From: Chryseobacterium aureum
GTDB taxonomy: Bacteria; Bacteroidota; Bacteroidia; Flavobacteriales; Weeksellaceae
Direction of reading: 5' to 3'
Assembly: GCF_003971235.1 (NCBI RefSeq)
Contig: NZ_CP034661.1
Location: 2,294,001 to 2,358,000 of the forward strand
DNA: 64,000 bases
Under the pieces are notes generated by a model that saw nothing but the letters and a program-made list of their open reading frames with translations, did not search any database and was not told the origin of the DNA. Each line of letters begins with the position of its first letter. The stretch's first letter is position 1. Made by a program: the position numbers and the translations under genes. Shown here in pieces: positions 1 through 8,337 of this stretch.

Positions 1-50
1 TTTAGAAAGTTTTTCTATTATATCGTTTTGTGAGATTTAGTTTTACCTAT

Positions 51-103
51 TATTTACGTTTTGGAGCTTATAATTATTGTGCAAAATTGCAAAACCATTG
101 TCG
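51..103 (-). repeat. Long 3' element behind a cassette gene (copy 1)
   Basis: This non-coding stretch between the stop of the HEPN-like gene and the junction repeat contains ACGTTTTGGAGCTTA. The same string with one change (ACGTTTTGGCGCTTA) occurs downstream of the DUF4365 gene near 8449. The two long 3' ends are therefore related, and differ from the short 16-base junctions elsewhere. Confidence 0.5.
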
Positions 104-1348
104 TTAATTAATTATTTCTTGTTTGAGATGATTTGGTTGTCGAGCATACCATCTAATAGCTTGAGAACTAGCAAGTTTCATAAATTGATTTAATTGTGCA
201 AATTCGTCGCTTTTAATTTCCTCACCATCGGGAATAAAGTTTGATTTAGCATGAACCACTTTATTTCTAGTTTTATAGATAATCTTTGCAGCAATATTGG
301 AAGCTATACTAATTTGCTGTCTATCTATACCATACTCAAGCTTTTTTAGTTTTAAATGACTTGTTATTTTTTTTTGAATACTTAAGGGAAGTTCTTCATA
401 TAAGCCAATAAAATCTACACAAGTTCCAAACGCAGACTTTATTAAATCTTCATCGTTAAATCGATCTCGCATTGAATTTGCAAGTTGAAAAATTGAGCGG
501 ATGAAATCTCCATCTTCAAATTTACTTTTAGGCGAATCTAATTTTTTCCGCATTAATTCATTTGCCTCAATATTAACGGCAATAGGAGAATAATGTTCAA
601 GAACCTTATAGAAATTTAAGAACTTTAGTTCTTCATCTTCTATTTGTACAGCCGAAGTAAATAATTTCATGCCTTCGTTAAAAGGTTCAAGTTCTCTAAG
701 TGACTCATATTGTTCTTCATCTTCTAAGTATTCATATTCTTCTGGAAGATGTATGTCAGTTCGGATTAAAGCAATGTTTAAAGTATCTGCAATTTCAAAT
801 AAATAAGAATTTAATAATGCTAATTCATCCATGTCATTAAGTCTACATTCATGATCTTCATATGAAATATTTATCGCCTGATATGGTGTAATTGTACCCC
901 AATAATTATCATCATACATTGCAAGTTTGCATGCGGCTAATCCCACTATAATTGATTCACCGACGATGTCTACTGAAATTTTTTTTTCTTTTACGTGCAA
1001 TTGCAGATTATGATTTTCATTAAGAATAAAATCGCCTCGAGAGTCATTGGCGGAAACTATGTAGAAGCTGTGATTTTTGGTTTTAATAAACCCCTCATTT
1101 ATTATCATAAGTGACTTGATCTGATCAGCCAAGTCAATAAATTCCTCGAAAATAACAGTAGTGTAATTTTGTTCACCTAAGAAAAAAAACTCAATTTCAG
1201 TAATATCTTCTTCTTCAGTAACAATTTCGTTAATTCTTTCTTCATCAAATATCAGATCAGAGTTGTAATCCTCTAAGTCAGGACAAAACTTAAAAATCCA
1301 ATTTATCAAATCATTAAAAAGTAGTAATTGTTTTCTGTTCGGTGTCAT
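104..1348 (-). CDS. HEPN-domain-like protein of unknown function
   Basis: A 414-residue acidic, soluble protein without signal peptide or membrane segment. The C-terminal third is helical and ends in TRNKVVHAK, an R-x4-H motif typical of HEPN ribonuclease or RNA-binding domains. The N-terminal ~200 residues resemble nothing I can name. The gene is the left-most complete member of the cassette-like array. A 65-base extension lies between its stop and the next junction repeat (22-38), which is longer than for most members. HEPN proteins of this layout are common in abortive-infection systems, so a defence role is likely but inferred. The family assignment rests on the short motif and the helical tail only. 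Confidence 0.6.
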   Translation of the reverse strand: MTPNRKQLLLFNDLINWIFKFCPDLEDYNSDLIFDEERINEIVTEEEDITEIEFFFLGEQNYTTVIFEEFIDLADQIKSLMIINEGFIKTKNHSFYIVSANDSRGDFILNENHNLQLHVKEKKISVDIVGESIIVGLAACKLAMYDDNYWGTITPYQAINISYEDHECRLNDMDELALLNSYLFEIADTLNIALIRTDIHLPEEYEYLEDEEQYESLRELEPFNEGMKLFTSAVQIEDEELKFLNFYKVLEHYSPIAVNIEANELMRKKLDSPKSKFEDGDFIRSIFQLANSMRDRFNDEDLIKSAFGTCVDFIGLYEELPLSIQKKITSHLKLKKLEYGIDRQQISIASNIAAKIIYKTRNKVVHAKSNFIPDGEEIKSDEFAQLNQFMKLASSQAIRWYARQPNHLKQEIIN

Positions 1349-1409
1349 AATGTTTGTTAGCTTAGCAAGGTTAAGGAAATTGAAAAAGAGAAGTTTTATT
1401 TGTTGGTAG

Positions 1410-2261
1410 TTATAATTCTTGTACTATTTGAATATTGGGTATATTAGAGGTAAGATTAAAGCTTGAATGATCAAATGCTTTGTCAGCGAAGGCTTTAATT
1501 ATTATTTCTGTAACAAAATCAATCTTTAAGGCAAGTAGGAACCCTTTGTCTTTGTGATTTTCAGTCATAATTCCCACAAGAAAATACTTAGGAATTCCAT
1601 TTTCGTCTTTATCATTGAAATCCGGCACATACCAAAGACCACTCCCGCTAATACCTTGTATCTCTTTCGTTATTTGGGCTTGTTTAGCACCGAATGCTTG
1701 TAATTTTCTACGATACTCAACTAAAATAAATTGTTCTTCACTATAACCTAACTTAGCATACCTTTTTTGTAGAATAGATTGAGTAATCAATTTTAAAGGA
1801 ATTGGATTAAACACTGCTTCCCCAACCTTCTTCTTGACACCACTTATTGGATAACCAGCTACAAAATAATATCCATTATAATCAATTTTATGATTTACAA
1901 GAATTTGATCATTTGAAATAAATATCCATTGCTCATCAGTGAAATGCTTATTCATTCGGGATGAAAATCTTAAAACAGAAAAGTCTATATCAAGATTATC
2001 ATTATTTTTATTATAAGTAGTTGCCAAAACTCCATTAAGCCATATCATTTTATCACCTCCTGCTGGAGCGATGAATTTTTTCCAATCATCAACGTTTAAT
2101 AGATGTCCTGCACTTATTAAATATCTTGCGGAATCTGTTTTTAAATAAATTCCACAACCAACTGGTTTTGCTGATGGTGGTTGGGGTAAATTTATAATAG
2201 GAGTATGAGTAAGAATACTATTGCTTATAAGCCTGGAAAGTTCCGCAATATTTTTATTCAT
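1410..2261 (-). CDS. Trypsin-like serine protease of the cassette array
   Basis: A 283-residue protein with a readable chymotrypsin-fold triad: His53 in ISAGHLL, Asp91 or Asp93 in NLDIDFSVL, and Ser205 in GISGSG. There is no secretion signal, so it probably acts in the cytoplasm. Cytoplasmic trypsin-like proteases are frequent effectors in prokaryotic immune systems, where they are activated by a partner protein. A second protease with the same triad spacing is encoded at 5809-6567. A junction repeat lies 13 bases upstream of the ATG and 33 bases after the stop of the preceding gene. Substrate and partner are unknown. The fold assignment is firm, the defence role inferred. Confidence 0.75.
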   Translation of the reverse strand: MNKNIAELSRLISNSILTHTPIINLPQPPSAKPVGCGIYLKTDSARYLISAGHLLNVDDWKKFIAPAGGDKMIWLNGVLATTYNKNNDNLDIDFSVLRFSSRMNKHFTDEQWIFISNDQILVNHKIDYNGYYFVAGYPISGVKKKVGEAVFNPIPLKLITQSILQKRYAKLGYSEEQFILVEYRRKLQAFGAKQAQITKEIQGISGSGLWYVPDFNDKDENGIPKYFLVGIMTENHKDKGFLLALKIDFVTEIIIKAFADKAFDHSSFNLTSNIPNIQIVQEL

Positions 2262-2323
2262 AATTTTCGATTACATCGTTTTTTGAGATTTTGATTCTAT
2301 TTTTACATCCGCAAGAATTTATT

Positions 2324-3562
2324 CTAAATATGCTGATCTATAACCATGCCTTCAAGAATTTCTCTAACATTTTTTAAATTAGATCTATTTTCATAATGCT
2401 TAAGTTCTTTCAAACGATAAAGAATATTAGGCCTAGTGACATTAAAATATTCGCTAAGTCTATATAATAGAGTTTGATAATTCAGATAGTTATCTTTTTG
2501 ATCATCTAGGTATAATTTCCCTGGATTCAACCCCAGCCTTTGCTGATGTTGCCAAAGCATTGCAAGAAGAGAAGTATTCGGTAGAATCATAGAAACTGCA
2601 AAATAATTTGCCTGCCATTCAATCCAATGCTTTGGATTAGTTAGCGAATGTTTTCCCATCTTAAAATTATATTCGCTTTCAGTAAAATTGTTATATGTAA
2701 ACTGATCTATAATTAATTTCTGGTGAAGTTTATAATGTCCGAATTCATGACACAAAATAAAAAGTTCTCTTTTTGTTCTTTCAACATTTTGATGCAATGA
2801 AATGGTGTTATTTGCAATATCACAATAACCTAATAGGCTACTATCATCATGATATTTTACGGAAATATTGTATTTTTTTTCTAAATGGTTCTTAAGTTTG
2901 TTAATGTCCAAATTCTCAGCATCAGAAAGAATGCGAGGATTTATTTCCTGCAGTTCAACATTACACATTTCTTCAATTGTTTCTTTAGAAATTCGATCAA
3001 TGTTGTAACTAACACCTACTTTAAATTCTTCAAACGCCTTATTAATTTGTTTATCAATAATCTTTGTTAACCCTAAAACACCTTCATCCCGAATAATACC
3101 ACTGAGTGTAGGGATAGAATTGTCTTTGGATTCTGTTTTATGGTAGATAATTTTGTAATCTTCGATACTGTTTGCCTGTACAACCATAAACCCGTTTGCT
3201 TCTGCATATGTTTTAGCTCCGTCTTGCAGTAACGACCTTGTTATTAATATTCCTTTTGCGTTAGCACCAGAAACTTCCTGAATATCATTATGGAACTTTT
3301 TTAGCTGACTTACACCAACTCTATTTTTATAATCCTTACATTCAATAAAGTAAGCTACCGAATATCTTTCTGCATTTGGCGGCCAGAGTTCGATAACATA
3401 ATCAAATTCAACATAACCATCTCTTGACAAAGATTTGTATTTTTTTTTCTTATAAGGACGGATATACTTCATATTAATGAGAAGCTCTTCTTCTTCAATT
3501 AATTTATGTACAAGATCTACTGCGAGGTCTTCAAATTTGTCTCCTTTTAAAGTGGTATTCAT
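2324..3562 (-). CDS. Restriction-endonuclease-like / ImmA-IrrE metalloprotease fusion
   Basis: A 412-residue two-domain protein. Residues ~1-140 carry a PD-(D/E)xK nuclease core: Asp54 in VEFDYVIEL, then Glu74-Cys75-Lys76 in FIECKDY, followed by a helix-strand ending in GILITRS as in Mrr-type nucleases. Residues ~215-400 form an ImmA/IrrE-type zinc peptidase with HEFGH at 272-276. The peptidase family usually cleaves a repressor or anti-toxin. In this fusion it may act as a sensor or control switch for the nuclease, which is inference. The ATG directly abuts a junction repeat (3561-3576). The stop is TAG rather than the TAA that most members take from the repeat. Confidence 0.8.
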   Translation of the reverse strand: MNTTLKGDKFEDLAVDLVHKLIEEEELLINMKYIRPYKKKKYKSLSRDGYVEFDYVIELWPPNAERYSVAYFIECKDYKNRVGVSQLKKFHNDIQEVSGANAKGILITRSLLQDGAKTYAEANGFMVVQANSIEDYKIIYHKTESKDNSIPTLSGIIRDEGVLGLTKIIDKQINKAFEEFKVGVSYNIDRISKETIEEMCNVELQEINPRILSDAENLDINKLKNHLEKKYNISVKYHDDSSLLGYCDIANNTISLHQNVERTKRELFILCHEFGHYKLHQKLIIDQFTYNNFTESEYNFKMGKHSLTNPKHWIEWQANYFAVSMILPNTSLLAMLWQHQQRLGLNPGKLYLDDQKDNYLNYQTLLYRLSEYFNVTRPNILYRLKELKHYENRSNLKNVREILEGMVIDQHI

Positions 3563-3574
3563 CGTATTTTGAGC

Positions 3575-3901
3575 TTATTTGGTATTATACTGTTTTTGAT
3601 ATTATCAAATTGCGTTATGAGTTGATTAACCTCATCCTTATTTAATTTTCCATCAATAAAATCATCAAGTAGATTCGATAAAGGATTTATTCGGTGAATT
3701 TTTACTGGCTGTTAACTCTAAAGTTTTGAGTTCTGGTGTATTTAGCTTTAGAGTAAACTTTATAATATTTAGAATTGCTGAAATTTTAAGCCCTGTAGGT
3801 CCTTCCGGATTCTTTAATAAACTATTTACATAAAGTGTTGCACTTTCATTTGAAAATCCATTTTGAAATAAATAATCTATAAGTATTTGCTTTTCTTGCA
3901 A
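3575..3901 (-). pseudogene. Frameshifted duplicate of the 109-residue cassette gene
   Basis: This is a nearly identical copy of the gene at 5253-5582. A 2-base deletion near 3707 (CTGGCTGTTAAC against CTGACTCTGTTAAC) shifts the frame and gives a premature stop at 3665. A further base is missing from the T-run near 3595. The start codon has changed from ATG to TTG. Only ~78 residues remain in frame. Homology to the intact copy begins and ends at the flanking junction repeats, so one complete cassette unit was copied and then decayed. Confidence 0.85.
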
Positions 3902-3918
3902 TTGATCGTTTTGTGAGA

Positions 3919-4197
3919 TTAATTAAGAATTGGTTCAATATATAACAAAAAAACTCCTCCTACTTCTTCAAATTTTGAATCGGAAAGAAAAATTCTTTTT
4001 TTAACAATGAATTCTTTTGCTTTCAAATCTGTGATTAATTCTGCGTTAAATCTTTCATTTCTGAAATCAATAATATCTCCACTGACTAAGTTTGCTGTAG
4101 TTTGTATTCTTGTCTCATTCCATTTTTCGCATAGTTCCTCAACATCTGATACTATTTGAATAAAATAATAATTAAAATTGTCTATTGTATTTTTCAT
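3919..4197 (-). CDS. Small hypothetical cassette protein, 92 aa
   Basis: A 92-residue protein with no recognised family. It begins with a short helical segment (FNYYFIQIVSDVEELCEKW) followed by predicted strands. Its TAA stop lies inside one junction repeat (3905-3920) and its ATG directly abuts the next (4196-4211), making it the cleanest one-gene unit of the array. It contains no membrane segment or catalytic motif that I can see. An antitoxin, immunity or adaptor role is possible but unsupported. Confidence 0.6.
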   Translation of the reverse strand: MKNTIDNFNYYFIQIVSDVEELCEKWNETRIQTTANLVSGDIIDFRNERFNAELITDLKAKEFIVKKRIFLSDSKFEEVGGVFLLYIEPILN

Positions 4198-4210
4198 CGT
4201 TTTTTGAGAT

Positions 4211-4612
4211 TTACTTTATTATTTTATGTAGCTCTTTAAGCAATGATTGTTTCTCTGTTTCAGCCAGGTCATTCCTACTTCCATCCAATGCATATTGAAT
4301 TTGATGTACCTCTTGCTTACACCATTTTATCATTCTTTTAATACCTGTTCTAGTAATTACTCCTTGGTTATTTTCAAATTTTGGAGGTAATGACAGATGG
4401 ACCAATTTTCTATAATTTTTTAATGCAAGCACTAATTTGCTATTATCTAAGTTTTGTTGCAATCCATATTTTATAAAGTGAGTTTGGTCAGAACATACAG
4501 CTTTAATTTGTAGCCCATCAAATTCTGTTTGGTCGTACTCATCAAATACCCACCATAGGTATTCTTTACCATCAACAGAAACTCTACTTTTATTTTTTTT
4601 GCTTATTGCCAC
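4211..4612 (-). CDS. Hypothetical cassette protein, 133 aa (GTG start)
   Basis: A 133-residue basic protein starting at GTG, with MAISKKNKSRVSVDGKEYLW at the N-terminus. The C-terminal half is helical and lysine-rich. No family is recognised. The stop codon overlaps the last base of the junction repeat at 4196-4211, leaving only 13 bases to the next ATG. No clear repeat separates its start from the following gene (stop at 4641), so this gene and the 178-aa gene may form one two-gene cassette. Confidence 0.6.
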   Translation of the reverse strand: MAISKKNKSRVSVDGKEYLWWVFDEYDQTEFDGLQIKAVCSDQTHFIKYGLQQNLDNSKLVLALKNYRKLVHLSLPPKFENNQGVITRTGIKRMIKWCKQEVHQIQYALDGSRNDLAETEKQSLLKELHKIIK

Positions 4613-4640
4613 CTATTTGTACGTTATCAGTTTCAAAAGT

Positions 4641-5177
4641 TTATTTATACAGTTCTTCATTACGTTTTTCCCAATATTCATGCAATTCATGCCGGGTTGT
4701 AATAATTAAGTCAATAATTTCTTTTAAAGAATCTTCAGAGAACTGTATATATTCTTGCTCCATTCCATTACTTGAGATCTTTAAGTTTACATAGGTATAA
4801 CCATCGTCATCGGTATTTTCCCAATCAGCATGTACTACAAGATTTCGTAACCTTCCACTTTCTCTGAGATCTGCTATTAATTTTTGGTAGCCCTCAACCA
4901 TGACATCACAACCTAAATGGAAATCGTCACTAAATCTTTTAAATAAATCTACCTTAGTGGCATATGCCATTTTATGTAATACAATTAGTCCTGTTGAATC
5001 TGATCTGTCGGTAAATATTTCACATATGATACCATCTAACGATTTTTCCAAGCCATTAAAATACATTACTATTAAGCCAATAAGTGGGAGAGAGCTATCA
5101 AGATATTCTTCTGCCTTTTCCTCGTCTTCTATTTCATGATATAGATGTTGTATAAATACTTTCTTCTTTTGTTTCAT
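4641..5177 (-). CDS. HEPN-like helical protein, 178 aa
   Basis: A 178-residue mostly helical protein with the motif LRNLVVHADW near residue 120, an R-x4-H signature typical of HEPN and Swt1/MAE_28990-type proteins. It has no signal or membrane segment. The gene is 28 bases upstream of the GTG-started 133-aa gene, with no intact repeat between them, suggesting a pair. A TATTTTTG box 22 bases upstream of the ATG (5199-5206) would let it be transcribed on its own. The HEPN assignment is tentative and the function unknown. Confidence 0.6.
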   Translation of the reverse strand: MKQKKKVFIQHLYHEIEDEEKAEEYLDSSLPLIGLIVMYFNGLEKSLDGIICEIFTDRSDSTGLIVLHKMAYATKVDLFKRFSDDFHLGCDVMVEGYQKLIADLRESGRLRNLVVHADWENTDDDGYTYVNLKISSNGMEQEYIQFSEDSLKEIIDLIITTRHELHEYWEKRNEELYK

Positions 5178-5198
5178 AATTATTTATATGCATTTCCC

Positions 5199-5206
5199 CA
5201 AAAATA
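5199..5206 (-). promoter_or_regulatory. Candidate -7 promoter box (TATTTTTG)
   Basis: On the minus strand this reads TATTTTTG, a match to the Bacteroidota -7 consensus TAnnTTTG, 22 bases before the ATG of the 178-aa gene. No convincing -33 TTTG at the usual spacing was found. It lies in one of the longer gaps of the array, between the ATG and the junction repeat at 5239. Confidence 0.35.
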
Positions 5207-5252
5207 CATTCTAAGTGTGCAATCTATTTGCGCATATTATCGTATTTTGAGA

Positions 5253-5582
5253 TTATTTGGTATTATACTGTTTTTTGATATTATCAAATTGCGTTATGAG
5301 TTGATTAACTTCATCCTCATTTAATTTTCCATCAACAAAATCATCCAGTAGATTCGATAAAGGATTTATTCGGTGAATTTTTACTGACTCTGTTAACTCT
5401 AAAGTTTTGAGTTCTGGTGTATTTAGCTTTAGAGTAAACTTTATAATATTTAGAATTGCTGAAATTTTAAGCCCTGTAGGTTCTTCCGGATTCTTTAATA
5501 AACTATTTACATAAAGTGTTGCACTTTCATTTGAAAATCCATTTTGAGATAAATAATCTATAAGTATTTGCTTTTCTTGCAT
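5253..5582 (-). CDS. Small cassette protein, 109 aa (intact copy)
   Basis: A 109-residue helical protein beginning MQEKQILIDYL, with a C-terminal FVDGKLNEDEVNQLITQFDN segment. No known family. It is the intact version of the decayed copy at 3575-3901. Its TAA overlaps the repeat at 5239-5254, and another variant repeat (5586-5601) precedes its ATG. The two copies are almost identical, so the duplication is recent. Confidence 0.65.
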   Translation of the reverse strand: MQEKQILIDYLSQNGFSNESATLYVNSLLKNPEEPTGLKISAILNIIKFTLKLNTPELKTLELTESVKIHRINPLSNLLDDFVDGKLNEDEVNQLITQFDNIKKQYNTK

Positions 5583-5788
5583 TTGATCATTTTTTTAGAT
5601 TTATCTTCTAGCTTTAGTATTAGATTAAAAAATAAAGCTACAATAGTTATCATAGTTGATAAGATAACCGCTGAGTAAATAATATCAATATATAAATTTC
5701 TCACTTCTATCTGTATTAAAATAAAACACAAAAGAAACACTATTAAGAATAGAAAAGATGTTATATAGAGTAGCTTTTTATTTTTCAT
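5558..5788 (-). CDS. Small two-helix membrane protein, 76 aa
   Basis: A 76-residue protein with two hydrophobic segments (residues ~7-27 and ~36-58), predicted to be an inner-membrane hairpin with a lysine-rich cytoplasmic tail. The reading frame runs through a mutated junction repeat (5586-5601) and overlaps the next gene by 25 bases, ending in KKMIKCKKSKYL. The repeat has lost the usual TAA, which explains the overrun. The ancestral protein probably ended about 11 residues earlier. Small membrane proteins are frequent effectors of abortive infection; the function here is unknown. Confidence 0.55.
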   Translation of the reverse strand: MKNKKLLYITSFLFLIVFLLCFILIQIEVRNLYIDIIYSAVILSTMITIVALFFNLILKLEDKSKKMIKCKKSKYL

Positions 5789-5808
5789 CGAATAGTTTTT
5801 TGAGATTT

Positions 5809-6567
5809 TTAATTTAATATATACTCCAAGGCTTTATCACCTCTAATTGCCCAAGTTTGATTTGAAAAAGGCTCATTTCCAAAATTAACACCAATGAAAT
5901 AATATACTTTTTCATTTTGTTCGTTTTCAAATTCTCCAATTATTGGAGCTCCCGAATATCCTCCAGCAATCATTCCATTTATAAAAAAATAAAACCTATT
6001 TAAAGCGTACATTCTATCTTTTTCATTAAAGCGTGGCATATTGCGTAAAGTGCCAAAATAAAAATTATCAAAACCATCAATGTTATATTGGGAATCAAAT
6101 TTTGATATTCTTGACCAAAAAGTATCTTGAATTCCATCGGGATTTGGATAGCCGTAAACTAAAACTCTTTTTGGAATAGAATTAATATATAATGGATTGA
6201 CCAGGTCGTTGATGAAATTCACATTAAGATTTTGAATATCTATTTTAATCTTAAATAAATCAATCCGATTATCCATATAAAATATCTCTGTCTGACCAGT
6301 AATTTCTTCTCTTATATCAACATTTACAATCTGAAATTTATTCGTTTCAGGATTAATAATTTTTAAATACAAAATATCGGACTTCCAAAACTGGCGATTG
6401 TGCATTGGGCTCATACCTTTAATTGAGTGATAATTGCTTACTAAATATGTAATTTCATTATCCAAATAAAAAAATGCCGTCGCAGAATGTTGAGTATTAC
6501 CCGATAACGTAAATATTGGATAACTATATTTCGATAATAATTTATCCAATTGATCAAATTTTTCCAT
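5809..6567 (-). CDS. Trypsin-like serine protease, second of the array
   Basis: A 252-residue protein with a complete chymotrypsin-type triad: His47 in LVSNYHSIKG, Asp103 in NRIDLFKI, and Ser205 in GGYSGAPI. There is no signal peptide. It is only weakly similar to the protease at 1410-2261, so the two are probably independent acquisitions rather than a recent duplication. The ATG directly abuts a junction repeat (6566-6581). The neighbouring upstream gene is an Mrr-type nuclease (6586-7362), and protease plus nuclease could act together. That pairing is inference. Confidence 0.75.
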   Translation of the reverse strand: MEKFDQLDKLLSKYSYPIFTLSGNTQHSATAFFYLDNEITYLVSNYHSIKGMSPMHNRQFWKSDILYLKIINPETNKFQIVNVDIREEITGQTEIFYMDNRIDLFKIKIDIQNLNVNFINDLVNPLYINSIPKRVLVYGYPNPDGIQDTFWSRISKFDSQYNIDGFDNFYFGTLRNMPRFNEKDRMYALNRFYFFINGMIAGGYSGAPIIGEFENEQNEKVYYFIGVNFGNEPFSNQTWAIRGDKALEYILN

Positions 6568-6585
6568 CGTATTTTGAGACTCTTT

Positions 6586-7362
6586 TTATTTTTTATAATC
6601 TTTACACCATTGAGTTATGTCATTATAATCATTCAGCGTAAGTTCAAATTCTAATGGCTTTACAAAATCTCGTGCATCCTTTGTAAAAGTAGATGAAGTT
6701 ACTAAAATTCCTTTAGTCGCTCTTTCAGCGATTTTAACACCATACAATCCTCGAACTAATTCAACCCCAACTTTATTTTCTTCATTATATTTTTTACATT
6801 CTACAATAAACATTTGGTGTCCAAATGGACTTTTATATAGTGCAATAATATCTTTGCCTCCATCCCTTGTTTGCGGTGTTAATGTTACATCAAATCCTTT
6901 ACTTCTAATAATTTCAGCAATTAATTCTTCGAACTTTCTATGATGTAATTGCCTCATATACTCAGGATGTTTGGACAAATAAGCAATCAATTCTTCATTT
7001 ATTTCATTTAATTCAATTTGAAATTGTGAATTATTTTCAATTTCTTCGGATGAAAAAAATTGTGGATAAACTTCCTTTATAGGCTTATATTTTGAATAAC
7101 CCTGTGCATTATGCCTATTTGTATACGGATAATAAACAATACCTCTTGGCCTTCTTTCACCTTCTGCATTTTTTTCATTTATGTCTAAGTGTTTTTGACA
7201 AAGAAATGGACAAGTATAATCTTGTGCATAAAATGTTTCTGGTTCGTCATAAAAATCGTAAAAATCATACAAGATAACTTCGAATTCTGCGTTATTTTGA
7301 CAATTTTCAACCGAGCATTTTGTCCCAATTTCATACTTATGTTGACGTGAGTAATTTTCCAT
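6586..7362 (-). CDS. Mrr-type restriction endonuclease with N-terminal zinc-binding region
   Basis: A 258-residue protein. The C-terminal domain (residues ~138-255) is a standard Mrr catalytic fold: FEELIAEIIRSKGF, then Asp167-Gly-Gly-Lys-Asp171, then Glu188-Cys189-Lys190 and GILVTSSTF. The N-terminal region holds Cys16, Cys21, Cys51, Cys55 and His58, spaced like a zinc-binding module. Mrr enzymes cut modified or foreign DNA, so this is a likely defence nuclease. About 95 bases separate the ATG from the next junction repeat at 7459, leaving room for a promoter. Target specificity cannot be read. Confidence 0.8.
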   Translation of the reverse strand: MENYSRQHKYEIGTKCSVENCQNNAEFEVILYDFYDFYDEPETFYAQDYTCPFLCQKHLDINEKNAEGERRPRGIVYYPYTNRHNAQGYSKYKPIKEVYPQFFSSEEIENNSQFQIELNEINEELIAYLSKHPEYMRQLHHRKFEELIAEIIRSKGFDVTLTPQTRDGGKDIIALYKSPFGHQMFIVECKKYNEENKVGVELVRGLYGVKIAERATKGILVTSSTFTKDARDFVKPLEFELTLNDYNDITQWCKDYKK

Positions 7363-7473
7363 AAAAAATTATTTAACTTTATTATTTACGCATTATTCCA
7401 ATCCGATTTAAATAATTTTCGTAAAGCTCTTTCCGCTATTAATTTAAAATTGGTTTTGATCGTATTTTGAGAT

Positions 7474-7806
7474 TTAATTTTTTTGGTTATCTTTTAATGC
7501 AAATAATTCATTTAAATTCCCTTTAAAATCAGATTCTCTAATTAATTCAAAACCAATAATATTTTTCGTTAAAATTCTAAGCACACTCCCATTATTTCTA
7601 TCAGCTATTACTAATATTCCTGTTTTAATAGCATTAAAGTTTATTTCAAAATTTAAAGGGTATAAATCAAAAATAAATCCTCCATCCATCCACAATTTGA
7701 TCTTTAAATCTTTTCTTACAGAATAAATGTCTTCATCAGAACCTTCAAATATTGGGTGTGGTTCCAAAAAAAAATTTAAATCCTTAAGCAACTCATTTTT
7801 CTTCAT
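7474..7806 (-). CDS. Hypothetical cassette protein, 110 aa
   Basis: A 110-residue soluble protein with alternating strands (IKLWMDGGFIFDLYPLNFEI and GILVIADRNNGSVLRIL). No family is recognised. Its stop lies within the junction repeat at 7459-7474. Only a strongly degenerate repeat-like string (TTAATATTTGAGGGTC, near 7820) occurs upstream of its ATG. It could pair with the adjacent 157-aa gene. Confidence 0.55.
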   Translation of the reverse strand: MKKNELLKDLNFFLEPHPIFEGSDEDIYSVRKDLKIKLWMDGGFIFDLYPLNFEINFNAIKTGILVIADRNNGSVLRILTKNIIGFELIRESDFKGNLNELFALKDNQKN

Positions 7807-7841
7807 ATTATAAAAAATTAATATTTGAGGGTCTTTTAAAA

Positions 7842-8315
7842 TTAATGACTTTCAGAAAAGTCTTCTATCATTCTTTTTAGAAAACTAGGCATATAAATAG
7901 AAATTTCATTCATATCTCCAAAATATCCTTGGTTAATTGCTTCATTCCAGTATTGCCTTGCTTCTTCATAATAGGGCAGCAATAATCTCCTTTGAAGCTC
8001 TGCAAATTCTCTTAAATTTTCAATCTCACTACCAACAGTATATGTGGGATCATGATAGACACCTATATCAAGCATACTAATAGTTTGTAAAATAGCATAA
8101 TCTCCAGTAAAGTCAGATAATGGTAGATCGGCACAATTGGGGTGCTTAATTAGTTTTTGGCACTTATTATTATGGTGACAAATACGAAAATTCTTACTAA
8201 CAATTTTATCTGTTTTAGCATCAATATATGATTCCCATTCAATCCAACCGTCTTCAATATTAACTATAGGCTTTTTGCAAGAATCACATATAAATTGTTT
8301 CAATGGTATTAACAT
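7842..8315 (-). CDS. Hypothetical zinc-ribbon-like protein, 157 aa
   Basis: A 157-residue protein. The N-terminus carries CDSCKKP (Cys10 and Cys13) and a later ICHHNNKC segment, consistent with a four-ligand zinc ribbon over residues ~10-75. The C-terminal half is helical (REFAELQRRLLLPYYEEARQ). No named family is recognised. A degenerate junction repeat (8324-8337) lies 9 bases upstream of the ATG. Confidence 0.6.
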   Translation of the reverse strand: MLIPLKQFICDSCKKPIVNIEDGWIEWESYIDAKTDKIVSKNFRICHHNNKCQKLIKHPNCADLPLSDFTGDYAILQTISMLDIGVYHDPTYTVGSEIENLREFAELQRRLLLPYYEEARQYWNEAINQGYFGDMNEISIYMPSFLKRMIEDFSESH

Positions 8316-8337
8316 GGTTATTTATTGTTTTAAGATT

